Translations under genes and position numbers: made by a program | The notes under the pieces: generated by a model | What the model was told of the DNA's origin: nothing | What the model saw: only the letters and a program-made list of their open reading frames with translations | Database searches by the model: none | Shown here: piece by piece, positions 42,701 to 51,264 of the stretch | Position numbering within the stretch: position 1 is the stretch's first letter | How the letters are laid out: every line of letters starts with the position of its first letter | Source of the DNA: Bacteroidales bacterium UBA1745 | GTDB taxonomy: Bacteria; Bacteroidota; Bacteroidia; Bacteroidales; UBA932 | Length of the DNA: 55,411 nt | Reading direction: 5' to 3' | Assembly: GCA_002314885.1 (NCBI GenBank) | Contig: DCHT01000058.1 | Coordinates: forward strand, 1-55,411

Positions 42701-43628
42701 TGCAAAGGACAAATATCCTTCCGGACTCACTCCGGTGGTGGCAAAGGCCAGGGAGTTGGGCATTGAGCTCGGTCTGTGGTTCAACCCTAGCATACAGAAT
42801 GACTTTGAAGACTGGGAGAAGGATGTTGAAGCCGTGGTGAAACTCTACGAAGAATATGGCATCAAGGTCTTCAAGATTGACGGACTGTCCATACCGAACA
42901 AGACTGCGGAAGCCAATCTCCGCAGGTTCTTTGACGGAGTGTTGGAACGCACTGACAACCAGGTGGTGTTCAACCTCGATGCGACTGCCGGTCGTCGCGG
43001 GGGCTTCCATATGTTCAATGAATATGGTAATACCTTCTTGGAGAATCGCTACACCGACTGGAGGAACTACTATCCTTACTGGACCCTCCGCAACCTCTGG
43101 CAGCTCTGTCCTTATGTGCCTGCGGAGAGGCTTCAGATCGAGTTTCTGAACAAGTGGAGGAATGAGGAAAAATACGAGGACAGCGCCTTCGCTCCCCAGG
43201 GCTATGACTTTGCCTACATTTTCGCAACTTCCATGGCGGGACAGCCTCTGGCATGGATGGAGGCCTCCAATCTTCCGGAAGAAGCCTATGACATCGCCGA
43301 ACTTGTAAAGGACTATGTGAAGCTGGCTCCTTCTTTCCACGAGGGCACCATACTGCCTGTCGGGGACGAGCCTTCCGGAAGGTCCTGGACGGGTTTCCAG
43401 TCCGTGGGAGCGAAGACTGAAGGCTATGTGCTGATCTACCGCGAGGAGAACGACAAATCCAGTGAAAGCATTCGTACCTGGTTCCCGGAGGGGGCATCCG
43501 TCTCCTTCAGCCTGGTGCTCGGAAATGGCGCCGATTTCAGTGCGGTGGCAGGACGGAACGGCTCCGTGGAATTCACCCTGGAGGCGGCAAACAGTTTCGC
43601 CATGTACAAGTACACAATAGCAGAATAA
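39723..43628 (+). CDS. FAD-dependent oxidoreductase / GH36-like glycosidase fusion, exported
   Basis: This 1301-aa protein has a signal peptide (to about residue 26), a beta-sandwich of about 140 residues that looks carbohydrate-binding (LVEAESFNCKGGW..., 30-165), and an FAD_oxidored-type domain (about 185-590). The latter has the dinucleotide motif VVVGGGIAGMCAAVTAARNG (residues 190-208) and the typical late block NLFMAGRNISCTHIALGTVR. The final 650 residues resemble clan GH-D alpha-galactosidases (GH36/GH27 type): FQIDDGWQEGK (about 960-970), LGLWFNPS, and VFKIDGLS with the presumed nucleophile D1053, then ENRYTDWRNYYPY. A redox domain exported with a glycosidase on one chain is unusual. 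Start ATG 39723 lies inside the regulator gene, suggesting coupled translation. Confidence 0.85.
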   Translation: MQKRIPNSRLLAIFAALLICVGSHAAPKDLLVEAESFNCKGGWKVDQQFMDQMGSPYLIAHGMGVPVDDATTTVSLEKGLWHVWVRTFNWTAPWSSQKGPGAFCVKVNGKSLGVVLGTEGDCWQWQYAGSVKAGGKKTTLSLSDLSGFDGRCDAVYLSQNASLVLPSDPEALKALRNEAKSSGQEYDFVVVGGGIAGMCAAVTAARNGLNVALVNDRPVLGGNNSAEIRVHLGGHVEIGPYERLGRMQREFGHTKKGNAQPASNYEDEAKQRFVDAEENLTLLAPYHAIAVKCDGQRISSVTVKHIETGEEIELTAPIFSDCTGDGTIGYLAGADWTQGREAKHEFNERSAPEVADKMTMGASVQWYSKDTGKPVTFPEFSYGVTFDKTNAQRVKMGEWTWETGMNRDQVLEAERVRDYGLLVVYSNWSALKNHVDPEKYANLTLDWVAYVAGKRESRRLLGDHILDQNDIDKAIHYDDGTCTTTWSIDLHFPDKKNSEQFPGNEFKSATVHDWIFPYEIPYRCFYSRNIENLFMAGRNISCTHIALGTVRVMRTTGMMGEVVGMAASICYEHNCDPRGVYTDYLPQLQALMKKGAARDDVPLNNQNFNLANRFLPKPKAYVDADPANAKSSCYAVLDGDVLHLGNSLIHRSFKWNEGNLQTIAIEDKATGREFVNRSTRPDFAFTDKEMTASDGKLEVNMVESDGIRPPHMLAVVTYQYGTYQVRREWRIYEDCPALAVDNYICGQKVAATAVSTPKKGPENVADHKNIESTADMAQGRKQSVRLDYMDIGGDHWHARAVEFSDVTDWNNNLVKTVDFIPYRKLNYRGNLLFARDVDGNGLFFLKEAPCTGVQIANDGHDFEIEAGKFAVTGLGAEVTDLQSGEWVKLYSSVIGVYGEGELAAYKSLRSYQKNIRIHDAKRDEMVMMNTWGDRSQDSKVNEQFCIQELEKAARLGITHFQIDDGWQEGKSPNSAVAKGSFKNIHENPLYWTPAKDKYPSGLTPVVAKARELGIELGLWFNPSIQNDFEDWEKDVEAVVKLYEEYGIKVFKIDGLSIPNKTAEANLRRFFDGVLERTDNQVVFNLDATAGRRGGFHMFNEYGNTFLENRYTDWRNYYPYWTLRNLWQLCPYVPAERLQIEFLNKWRNEEKYEDSAFAPQGYDFAYIFATSMAGQPLAWMEASNLPEEAYDIAELVKDYVKLAPSFHEGTILPVGDEPSGRSWTGFQSVGAKTEGYVLIYREENDKSSESIRTWFPEGASVSFSLVLGNGADFSAVAGRNGSVEFTLEAANSFAMYKYTIAE

Positions 43629-43637
43629 TATCAATAT

Positions 43638-46600
43638 ATGAAAATACGACACCTGCTCAAGACCATTATCGCCCTGACAATTGCGGGCATTTCTCTTTCC
43701 GCGCGTGCCCAGTCGCAGCCGGAACTCATCCAGAATGTCTATGGACGCGACATCACCCTGCTCAACGGCAAGTGGAACGCTATCATCGACCTCTATGACC
43801 TGGGCCGTGCGAAGAAAATGTGGCTCAACCACAAGGTGGAGAAAGACAGCCAGTTCTACGAGTACTCCTGGGAGAACGGCATACGCCTCAATGTGCCAGG
43901 TGACTTCAATAGTCAGTTGCCTCAGCTGCAGTATTACGAGGGTACCGTGTGGTATTCCCGTCATTTTGATGTGGATGGCGGTCTGGTTCCGTCAGAGAAG
44001 ATGTTCCTCTATTTCGGAGCAGTCAGCCAGCGCTGCACCATCTGGCTCAACGGAGAAGAACTCGCCAGCCATGACGGTGGCTTCACGCCTTTCCAGATCG
44101 AGGTGAGCGGCAAACTCAAGGACAGTGACAATTTCCTTGTGGTGGAGGTGAACAATGACCGCAGGACAGATGCCATCCCTGCAATGTCTTTCGACTGGTG
44201 GAGCTACGGCGGCATCACCAGGGATGTGATGCTCGTCAGGGAACCGAAGGTCTATATCAAAGACTATATGGTCCAGCTTGACAAGAACCAGCCTGACCTC
44301 ATCAATGCCAGCGTGACGATGTCGGAAGCCGTTCCGGCAGGTTCCGGCGTGGTGCTCAGCATTCCTGAGCTCAAGATACGCGAGACTATCAAGCTCGATG
44401 CTGATGGTAGGGGCGTTGCCTCCATCAAAGCAAAGAAGCTCCAGCGCTGGTCACCCGACGATCCTAAGCTCTATGAGGTGAAACTCGAATACAGCGGAGG
44501 GGACTCCGTGAGCGAGCAGATTGGTTTCAGAAACATCACCGTGGACGGCACGAAGATTCTCATCAACGGCAAGAACACCTTCATGTGCTGTGTGTCTTTC
44601 CACGAGGAGATTCCCCAGCGGATGGGACGTGCCTGCACCGAGGAGGACGCCTATATGCTTCTCAACGAGGCGAAGGCCCTTGGAGTGAACATGATACGTC
44701 TGGCGCATTACCCTCAGAACGAGCACATCGTAAGGCTCGCCGAGAAAATGGGTATCGTCATCTGGCAGGAAATTCCTGTATGGCAGGGCATAGACTTCGA
44801 GAACGAGGCCACTATGGACAAGGCTCTCACTATGTTCTCCGAGATGCTCTACCGTGACAAGAACCGTTGCGCGGTAGGTTTCTGGGGCATTGCCAATGAG
44901 ACCCGTCCGTCCGTGGCCCGCAACGCCTTCCTCCGCAGGGAATTGGCTTTTGCACGCAGTATTGATGACACTAGACTCTATACAGGTGCCTTTGACAATG
45001 TATATTACAAAAAGGAATTCGGTGAGTTCCGCATAGAAGACGACCTCATCAATGACCTTGACGTTGTTTCTTTCAATAAGTATATGGGCTGGTATGCCCC
45101 TTGGCCTTGTGATCCGTCCGACTGCAAGTGGAATGTGGCGGAGGGCAAACCTGTCATTATCTCCGAGTTCGGCTGCGAGGCACTCTACGGACAGAGGGGC
45201 AACGGCAATGCCGCAAGTTCTTGGACAGAGGACTATCAGGCTGCTCAGTACCGTAAGAACCTCGAGATGTTTGAGCAGATTCCGAACCTAGCGGGCGTGA
45301 GTCCGTGGATACTTTTCGATTTCCGTTCCCCATATCGTTTCCACCCGACCAATCAGGACGGTTGGAACCGCAAGGGACTCGTTTCCGATCAGGGAATGCG
45401 CAAGAAAGCCTGGTACATAATGCATGACTACTATGCCCAGAAGAAAGCGGAATATGCTTTCTCTGCCGCTCAGAAGACTGCCGAAAAGAGTAGCTCCAAG
45501 AAGTCTGCTGCGGCTCCTGAACTGCCTCTCTACAAGGATGCGAATGCTCCGATCGAACGCCGTGTAGAGGACCTGCTTTCCCGAATGACGCTTGATGAGA
45601 AGATCCTTCAGCTCAACCAGTACACTCTCGGCCGTAACAATATCGAGAACAACCTCGGCGAAACCGTCAAGCAGGTGCCAGCAGAGGCCGGTTCGGTAAT
45701 CTACTTCGGCGATGATGCAAAACTGCGCAACGCTATGATGAAACGCTGTATGGAGGAATCACGCCTAGGTATCCCTATGCTCTTCGGCCACGACGTAATC
45801 CACGGCTACAAGACCATCGCCCCGGTACCTCTCGCAATGGCTGCCAGCTGGAATCCTGCTCTCGTGCAGGAGTCCTGTCACTATGCTGCCAGGGAGGCAT
45901 CTTATTGCGGTGTGGACTGGACTTTCTCGCCTATGGTTGATGTTGCTCACGACCCTCGTTGGGGCCGCGTGATGGAAGGCTATGGCGAGGACGCGTATCT
46001 CGCGTCAGTGTTCTGCCAGGCAGCCGTCAGGGGCTATCAGGGCGATGATCTCAGTGCTGAGGGCACGATTGCCGCCTGTCTCAAGCATTTCGTGGGTTAT
46101 GCAGCCTCCGAGGCCGGGCGTGACTATGTATATACTGAGATTTCCGACCAGACACTTTGGGACACGTACTTCCCACCGTTCAAGGCTGGCGTGGATGCTG
46201 GTGCCTGCACCCTGATGAGTTCATTCAACACAATCAGCGGTATCCCGGCCTCTGCCAATCACTATACTATGACAGAGATTCTCAAGGAAAGGTGGGGCTT
46301 CGACGGCTTCCTTGTTTCCGACTGGGACGCCATCAAGCAACTCATCAACCAAGGTATGGCAAAGGATCAGAAGGAAGCGGCGGTGCTCGCTTTCAACGCC
46401 GGTCTGGATATGGATATGGTGGATGACATATATCGCAAATATATGGCAGAACTCGTTCAGGAGGGCAAGATATCCGAGAGACTCATCGACGACAGTGTCC
46501 GCAGGGTGCTCCGCATCAAGTTCCGCCTCGGTCTATTCGATCATCCTTATACCACTGAACTTCCAGCTTCCAAGATTTATCGGCAGCCGGATGCAATGGC

Positions 46601-47648
46601 TTCTGCCGAGGAACTTGCCCAGCAGTCAATGGTCCTCCTCAAGAATGAGGTAGCCCTTCTTCCTCTGAAGAACAAGTCCAAAATTGCTCTCATCGGCCCT
46701 CACGTCAACACCCAGAAGGACCTCATTGGCAACTGGAGGGGCAGGGGAGAGGACAAGGATGTCATCACCTTAGCCGAAGGCTTCAAGAAGGAATTTTCTT
46801 CTTCCGAGATACTCGTGGCTGAAGGCTGCGGAATCGAGACCGCTGATGCAGCCCTTTTTGCAGAGGCTGTTGAGGCAGCAAATGCTGCTGATGTAGTGGT
46901 GTTGACCGTGGGTGAGAAAGCCTCCTGGTCCGGCGAGAACACTTCCCGCACGACCATCGCCATTCCGCAGTGTCAGGTTGATCTGCTCAGGGCAGTGAAG
47001 GAAACCGGCAAGAAGGTGGTCGTGCTCGTTGCTTCTGGCCGTCCTAACGACCTCTCTGCAGTTGAACCTCTAGCAGACGCAATGCTGGAGGTATGGATGC
47101 CAGGTACCACTGCGGGTACTGCGGTGGCAGGCATTGTTAGTGGTCGTTACAACCCGTCAGGTCGTCTGCCGATCACCTTCCCGATGTCAACCGGCCAGAT
47201 ACCTATCTACTATAACCGTCGCAATAGTGGCCGCCGTGGCACTCAGGGCGTTTACAAGGATATGAGCAGCGATCCTCTTTACACTTTCGGATACGGTCTG
47301 AGCTACAGCAAGTTCGAGTACTCAGACATCCAGCTCTCCTCAACTGAGATTTCCGCAGACGAGCAGCTTGAAGTGAGGGTAAGCGTGAAAAATGCTTCCG
47401 ACGTTGACGGTCTGGAAACGGTGCAGCTTTACATCTGTGACCCATACTGCAGCATTGCCCGCCCGGTGAAGGAACTCAAGGCCTTTGACAAGAAACTCAT
47501 CAAAGCCGGGGAGACGGTGGAATTCTGTTTCACTCTGGAACCGTCCCGGGATCTAGCTTTCGTGGACAGGAATGGTCGACCGCTTCTGGAAGCGGGAGAA
47601 TATCGTATATTTGCAGGCGATAAGACACAATCCATCACGCTCAAGTAA
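43638..47648 (+). CDS. GH2 beta-glucuronidase-like / GH3 glycosidase fusion, exported
   Basis: This 1336-aa protein holds two complete glycosidases. After a signal peptide (to about residue 24), the GH2 half (30-600) has jelly-roll and Ig domains and a TIM barrel with acid/base E421 in WGIANETRPS and nucleophile E510 in IISEFGCEALYGQ. NRK at 577-579 (WNRKGLVSD) matches the NxK motif with which beta-glucuronidases grip the sugar carboxylate. A Lys/Ala/Ser-rich linker (about 607-627) leads to the GH3 half (630-1336) with KHFVGYAASEAGRD, HDPRWGRVMEGYGED and nucleophile D895 in GFLVSDWDAI, ending in a fibronectin-III-like domain. Together the halves could remove a beta-glucuronosyl cap and then the neighbouring beta-linked sugar (inference). 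The gene lies 9 bp after the FAD/GH36 fusion and 6 bp before GH2. Confidence 0.9.
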   Translation: MKIRHLLKTIIALTIAGISLSARAQSQPELIQNVYGRDITLLNGKWNAIIDLYDLGRAKKMWLNHKVEKDSQFYEYSWENGIRLNVPGDFNSQLPQLQYYEGTVWYSRHFDVDGGLVPSEKMFLYFGAVSQRCTIWLNGEELASHDGGFTPFQIEVSGKLKDSDNFLVVEVNNDRRTDAIPAMSFDWWSYGGITRDVMLVREPKVYIKDYMVQLDKNQPDLINASVTMSEAVPAGSGVVLSIPELKIRETIKLDADGRGVASIKAKKLQRWSPDDPKLYEVKLEYSGGDSVSEQIGFRNITVDGTKILINGKNTFMCCVSFHEEIPQRMGRACTEEDAYMLLNEAKALGVNMIRLAHYPQNEHIVRLAEKMGIVIWQEIPVWQGIDFENEATMDKALTMFSEMLYRDKNRCAVGFWGIANETRPSVARNAFLRRELAFARSIDDTRLYTGAFDNVYYKKEFGEFRIEDDLINDLDVVSFNKYMGWYAPWPCDPSDCKWNVAEGKPVIISEFGCEALYGQRGNGNAASSWTEDYQAAQYRKNLEMFEQIPNLAGVSPWILFDFRSPYRFHPTNQDGWNRKGLVSDQGMRKKAWYIMHDYYAQKKAEYAFSAAQKTAEKSSSKKSAAAPELPLYKDANAPIERRVEDLLSRMTLDEKILQLNQYTLGRNNIENNLGETVKQVPAEAGSVIYFGDDAKLRNAMMKRCMEESRLGIPMLFGHDVIHGYKTIAPVPLAMAASWNPALVQESCHYAAREASYCGVDWTFSPMVDVAHDPRWGRVMEGYGEDAYLASVFCQAAVRGYQGDDLSAEGTIAACLKHFVGYAASEAGRDYVYTEISDQTLWDTYFPPFKAGVDAGACTLMSSFNTISGIPASANHYTMTEILKERWGFDGFLVSDWDAIKQLINQGMAKDQKEAAVLAFNAGLDMDMVDDIYRKYMAELVQEGKISERLIDDSVRRVLRIKFRLGLFDHPYTTELPASKIYRQPDAMASAEELAQQSMVLLKNEVALLPLKNKSKIALIGPHVNTQKDLIGNWRGRGEDKDVITLAEGFKKEFSSSEILVAEGCGIETADAALFAEAVEAANAADVVVLTVGEKASWSGENTSRTTIAIPQCQVDLLRAVKETGKKVVVLVASGRPNDLSAVEPLADAMLEVWMPGTTAGTAVAGIVSGRYNPSGRLPITFPMSTGQIPIYYNRRNSGRRGTQGVYKDMSSDPLYTFGYGLSYSKFEYSDIQLSSTEISADEQLEVRVSVKNASDVDGLETVQLYICDPYCSIARPVKELKAFDKKLIKAGETVEFCFTLEPSRDLAFVDRNGRPLLEAGEYRIFAGDKTQSITLK

Positions 47649-47654
47649 TCCGAT

Positions 47655-50099
47655 ATGAAATCACTCAACAGATATATTTTCATAGTGCTCGCCCTTTCGG
47701 TGAGCACTATGCTTTATGCGCAGAGGTCAGAGAGCCTCCTGAAGAACTGGAATTTCCACCTCGGCGATGAGCCGGCCGCAGCAGCCGCAGACTACGATGA
47801 TGCCTCCTGGCAGAAGGTCAGCGTGCCTCACGACTGGGCCATCACCGGCCCTTTCTCCATCAAGAATGACCTGCAGACCGTGGCCGTTTTCCAGAACGGC
47901 GAGACTGTACCGACCCTGAAGACCGGACGTACCGGCGGCCTCCCATACGTGGGCACTGGCTGGTACCGCACTACCTTCAAGACCGCGGCTGACAGCAGGA
48001 TGGAACTGATCTTCGACGGCGCTATGTCCGAGGCCCGCGTCTATGTGAACGGACAGGAAGCCTGCTTCTGGCCATACGGCTACAATACTTTCCACTGTGA
48101 CGTGACCGAACTGCTGAATCCGGCAGGCGAGAGCAACAGCCTGGCAGTGCGTCTGGAGAATCTTCCTTTCTCCTCCCGCTGGTATCCGGGTGCCGGCCTC
48201 TACAGGAACGTGCATCTGCTGAGCACCTCCAAGACGGCCTACGTGCCTGTCTGGGGCACTTTCGTGACCACTCCTGAGGTGAGCGAAAGGAAAGCCGTCG
48301 TGCGCGTGGAAACCACCATCGAGTCAGTAGAAGGCGTTGAGGTGGAGTACCGCACCGAGATCAGGAACGCCGACGGCCACCCAGTGGCAAGCGCCTCCGC
48401 AAAGACTTCGCAGCCGGGCACTCAGATCCAGGAACTCAGCGTGGACGTGCCTGAACTCTGGTCTCCTGAGACCCCGAACTGCTACACCGCAGTCACCACC
48501 CTCAGCGTAGACGGCAAGTGCGTGGACACATACGAGACGCTCTTTGGCATACGCAGCATCGAATACAGGCCCCACGAGGGCTTCTTCCTCAACGGCGTAA
48601 GGCGCCAGATACACGGAGTCTGCAACCACCACGACCTCGGCCCTCTGGGCGCCGCCGTCCACGTGGATGCCCTCCGCCATCAGCTCGATCTGCTCAAGGA
48701 TATGGGCTGCGATGCCATCCGTACCTCCCACAATATGCCGGCTCCGGAACTCGTACGCCTCTGCAACGAGATGGGCTTTATGATGATGATAGAGCCTTTC
48801 GACGAGTGGAACGATGCCAAGTGCCGCAACGGCTACCACCGCTGGTTCGACGAATGGGCCGAAAAGGATATGGTCAATATGCTTCATCAATACCGCAACG
48901 ACCCTTGCGTGATAATGTGGAGCATTGGCAATGAGGTGCCTTCCCAGGGTATGCCTGACGGATGGAAGACAGCGGCGTTCCTGCAGGACATCTGCCACCG
49001 CGAGGACCCTACCCGCAAGGTCACCTGCGGTATGGACCAGGTGGACGCTGTGCTCAACAACGGTTTTGCAGCAGTGCTCGACATCCCTGGCATCAATTAC
49101 AGGACCTTCAAGTATGTCGAGGCCTACGACAGGCTCAACAAGGGCTATGTACTCGGCTCTGAAACCGCCTCGACGGTAAGCTCCCGAGGCACATACCATT
49201 TCCCTGCAGTCAAGGGCTTCAGCGCCCTCCACGAGGACAATCAGTCCAGCGGCTACGACCTCGAGGCCTGCTGGTGGTCCAATATTCCGGACGTGGATTT
49301 CGCCCTCGCGGACGACTATCTCTGGAATCTGGGCCAGTTCGTGTGGACCGGTTTCGACTATCTCGGCGAGCCTAGCCCATACGACACCGACGCCTGGCCG
49401 AGCCACAGTTCCGTATTCGGCATCATCGACCTCGCGTCCCTCCCTAAGGACAGATATTACCTATATAGAAGTATATGGAACACTGATTCCCCGACCCTCC
49501 ACGTGCTGCCTCATTGGACTTGGCCAGGCAGGGAAGGGGAGATCACTCCGGTCTATGTGTACACATCCTATCCGGAGGCGGAACTCTTCGTAAACGGCGT
49601 GTCCCAGGGCCGCAGAAGCAAGAATCCTGAGGCCAGCTATCCGACTCAGGGCGGTCAGGAAGAGGCTGTCGAGGCCCGCTATCGCCTGATGTGGGAGGAT
49701 GTGGTGTATCAGCCTGGCAAGATCGAAGTCGTGGCATACGACCTCGAGGGCAACGAGGCCGACAGGCAGGTCGTGCGCACGGCAGGCAAGCCTCGCAGGC
49801 TCAAGATCACCCGCACCAGCCCAGCGGACGGCGGGCTCATCTACTACACCGTCAGCGTAGTTGACAGGCGCGGAGTGGAGGTCCCATACGCCACCGACGA
49901 AATCTTCGTGAAGGTCAGGAGAGGCGGCCATTTCAAGGCTATGGCCAACGGCGACGCCACCAGCCTGGAACTCTTCCACGAGCCTCAGATGCATCTCTTT
50001 GCCGGCAAGCTCACAGTGATTGCAGAGCGCGATTCCAAGGCTCCTGTCAGGATAACTGTCAGGGCAAAAGGCCTCAGGAAGGCCTCGAGGAGGAATTAG
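47655..50099 (+). CDS. GH2 beta-galactosidase-like enzyme, exported
   Basis: This 814-aa GH2 protein has a signal peptide (cleavage near MLYAQ, residue 22) and opens with SLLKNWNFHLGD and VSVPHDWAI, typical of Bacteroidetes beta-galactosidases. The acid/base Glu is E427 in MWSIGNEVPS, and the nucleophile is E503 in GSETASTVSSRGTYHFP. The C-terminal part (about 610-814) contains Ig-like DUF4982-type domains. Beta-galactosidase is the most frequent activity of this subgroup, but others occur. It is the last gene of the regulator operon; its stop lies 3 bp from the stop of the opposite-strand LacI gene, with no terminator between them. Confidence 0.88.
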   Translation: MKSLNRYIFIVLALSVSTMLYAQRSESLLKNWNFHLGDEPAAAAADYDDASWQKVSVPHDWAITGPFSIKNDLQTVAVFQNGETVPTLKTGRTGGLPYVGTGWYRTTFKTAADSRMELIFDGAMSEARVYVNGQEACFWPYGYNTFHCDVTELLNPAGESNSLAVRLENLPFSSRWYPGAGLYRNVHLLSTSKTAYVPVWGTFVTTPEVSERKAVVRVETTIESVEGVEVEYRTEIRNADGHPVASASAKTSQPGTQIQELSVDVPELWSPETPNCYTAVTTLSVDGKCVDTYETLFGIRSIEYRPHEGFFLNGVRRQIHGVCNHHDLGPLGAAVHVDALRHQLDLLKDMGCDAIRTSHNMPAPELVRLCNEMGFMMMIEPFDEWNDAKCRNGYHRWFDEWAEKDMVNMLHQYRNDPCVIMWSIGNEVPSQGMPDGWKTAAFLQDICHREDPTRKVTCGMDQVDAVLNNGFAAVLDIPGINYRTFKYVEAYDRLNKGYVLGSETASTVSSRGTYHFPAVKGFSALHEDNQSSGYDLEACWWSNIPDVDFALADDYLWNLGQFVWTGFDYLGEPSPYDTDAWPSHSSVFGIIDLASLPKDRYYLYRSIWNTDSPTLHVLPHWTWPGREGEITPVYVYTSYPEAELFVNGVSQGRRSKNPEASYPTQGGQEEAVEARYRLMWEDVVYQPGKIEVVAYDLEGNEADRQVVRTAGKPRRLKITRTSPADGGLIYYTVSVVDRRGVEVPYATDEIFVKVRRGGHFKAMANGDATSLELFHEPQMHLFAGKLTVIAERDSKAPVRITVRAKGLRKASRRN

Positions 50100-50102
50100 G
50101 GG

Positions 50103-51161
50103 CTAACGATTGGACTCCCTGTAGCACGGGAGATTCTCTTTGAAGACCACGTCGATAGGAAGCGTCGTGGTCTTTTCTTTTCGTCCCACCTTGTAGAAGA
50201 AATGTTCCACCAGATAATGGATTGCATTGTAGCCCTGTGCCGCAGGACGCTGGCAGATGAGACTGTATATGCTGCCTTCCTCCAGGCATCTGCGGTTGTC
50301 GGCGGTGAAGTCGAAGCAGACTAGACGCACGTCGCTCCGGCCCAGTTTTTTAAGCGTGTCAGCCACTATGTAGCCTCGGGAGTTGAGTACGGTCACCCAG
50401 CGTATTTCCGGATTCTCTCTGAAGAAGTCTCCGATTTCCCGTTCCGCCAGGGTGATATCGGTGGAACTGAACTGACATCTCTTCGGTTCGGTGGTGATTC
50501 CGTGATCCTTCAGAAAGTCCAGCAGACCGCGTTCGCGTTCGATACTGTTGGTCGCCCTCTTGCTGCCTCTTCGCCTTGTTGCGAGGATGGCTAGGCCGCT
50601 CTCCTCAGCGTCTAGGAGCCTGCCCACTACCTGGCCGCAGATGTGCTGGTCAGACACGAACACGGCCCAGGGGGCTGTACCTTTGATGGAGGAGTCCACG
50701 AATACGTATGGAATCCCCATAGAGTCCAGTTTCGTGCATAGCTCCTGAGTGGGTTCCTCGAAAGTTGCGCCGATGATCACGGCATCGAGGTTCTCCACCT
50801 CGAGAACCTTGGAATAGGCCGAATTGCAGGAATCCACATCAAACTGGTCATAGGGCAAAGCTACCCAGCGAATGTCAATATCAGAAAACTCATCCAGAGC
50901 ATCCTGGAAGCCTTTTTCTACGCTGCTCCAGTAGCCTCCTTCAATGGCCATCGGGCAGGAAACGGCGATGGTGATGGTCTTTCTGTAGGACACGGCCGAG
51001 GTGTGGATGTTCGTCTTATAACCGGCTTCCTCAAGGGCCTTCTCCACGGCAATGCGTCTCTTCTCTGAGACCTTGCCTCTGTTGTGGATGATCCTGTCCA
51101 CGGTGCCGGGGGATACTCCGGCCATCTGGGCGATTTCCTTTATGCTTGCCTGCTTTGCCAT
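50103..51161 (-). CDS. LacI-family transcriptional regulator
   Basis: This 352-aa repressor has an N-terminal LacI helix-turn-helix (SIKEIAQMAGVSPGTVDRII, then HNRGKVSEKRR) and a periplasmic-binding-protein-like effector domain (about 60-340). The frame is open upstream to 51272, but ATG 51161 gives the canonical start MAKQASIKEIAQ; the longer version would run through the operator and promoter. It diverges from the SDR/UxuA/SusC operon, and a 14-bp palindrome lies between the two. That makes it the probable local repressor, with a uronate or related sugar as possible inducer (inference). Its -7 box TAATTTTG is on the minus strand at 51230-51237. Confidence 0.93.
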   Translation of the reverse strand: MAKQASIKEIAQMAGVSPGTVDRIIHNRGKVSEKRRIAVEKALEEAGYKTNIHTSAVSYRKTITIAVSCPMAIEGGYWSSVEKGFQDALDEFSDIDIRWVALPYDQFDVDSCNSAYSKVLEVENLDAVIIGATFEEPTQELCTKLDSMGIPYVFVDSSIKGTAPWAVFVSDQHICGQVVGRLLDAEESGLAILATRRRGSKRATNSIERERGLLDFLKDHGITTEPKRCQFSSTDITLAEREIGDFFRENPEIRWVTVLNSRGYIVADTLKKLGRSDVRLVCFDFTADNRRCLEEGSIYSLICQRPAAQGYNAIHYLVEHFFYKVGRKEKTTTLPIDVVFKENLPCYRESNR

Positions 51162-51177
51162 TTTTTTGTCCTGACGC

Positions 51178-51207
51178 TTGATTTTTTCAAATAAGTACTT
51201 ACCTTTG
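51178..51207 (+). promoter_or_regulatory. Promoter of SDR/UxuA operon (TTG-N19-TACCTTTG)
   Basis: TTG at 51178-51180 and TACCTTTG at 51200-51207 are 19 bp apart, an excellent Bacteroidetes promoter. The start site would be near 51213, directly before the palindrome at 51218. Confidence 0.8.
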
Positions 51208-51217
51208 TATTGAAAAG

Positions 51218-51231
51218 TGTGTACGTACACA
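51218..51231 (+). promoter_or_regulatory. LacI operator candidate (TGTGTACGTACACA)
   Basis: A perfect 14-bp palindrome with a central CG pair, the layout of LacI-family operators. It lies just downstream of the SDR -7 box and overlaps by two bases the -7 box of the lacI-type gene on the other strand. One bound repressor could block both promoters. Confidence 0.75.
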
Positions 51232-51237
51232 AAATTA
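51230..51237 (-). promoter_or_regulatory. -7 box of LacI-type gene (TAATTTTG on minus strand)
   Basis: The minus strand reads TAATTTTG, a full TAnnTTTG match, about 70 bases ahead of the LacI ATG. A possible -33 TTG lies at 51260-51262 on the same strand (22-bp spacer). Confidence 0.55.
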
Positions 51238-51264
51238 AACAAAAAATCTGAAAACGGAACAAAA

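Noticed and set aside
43638..47648. GH2-GH3 fusion as a sequencing artefact
   Set aside because: Both halves are complete, the junction is a typical flexible linker in frame, and no broken start or stop remains between them. Resequencing would be needed for final proof.
51217..51264. Upstream in-frame ATG for the SDR gene
   Set aside because: It would place the start inside the operator palindrome, essentially on the transcription start, and adds 16 residues not typical of SDR proteins.
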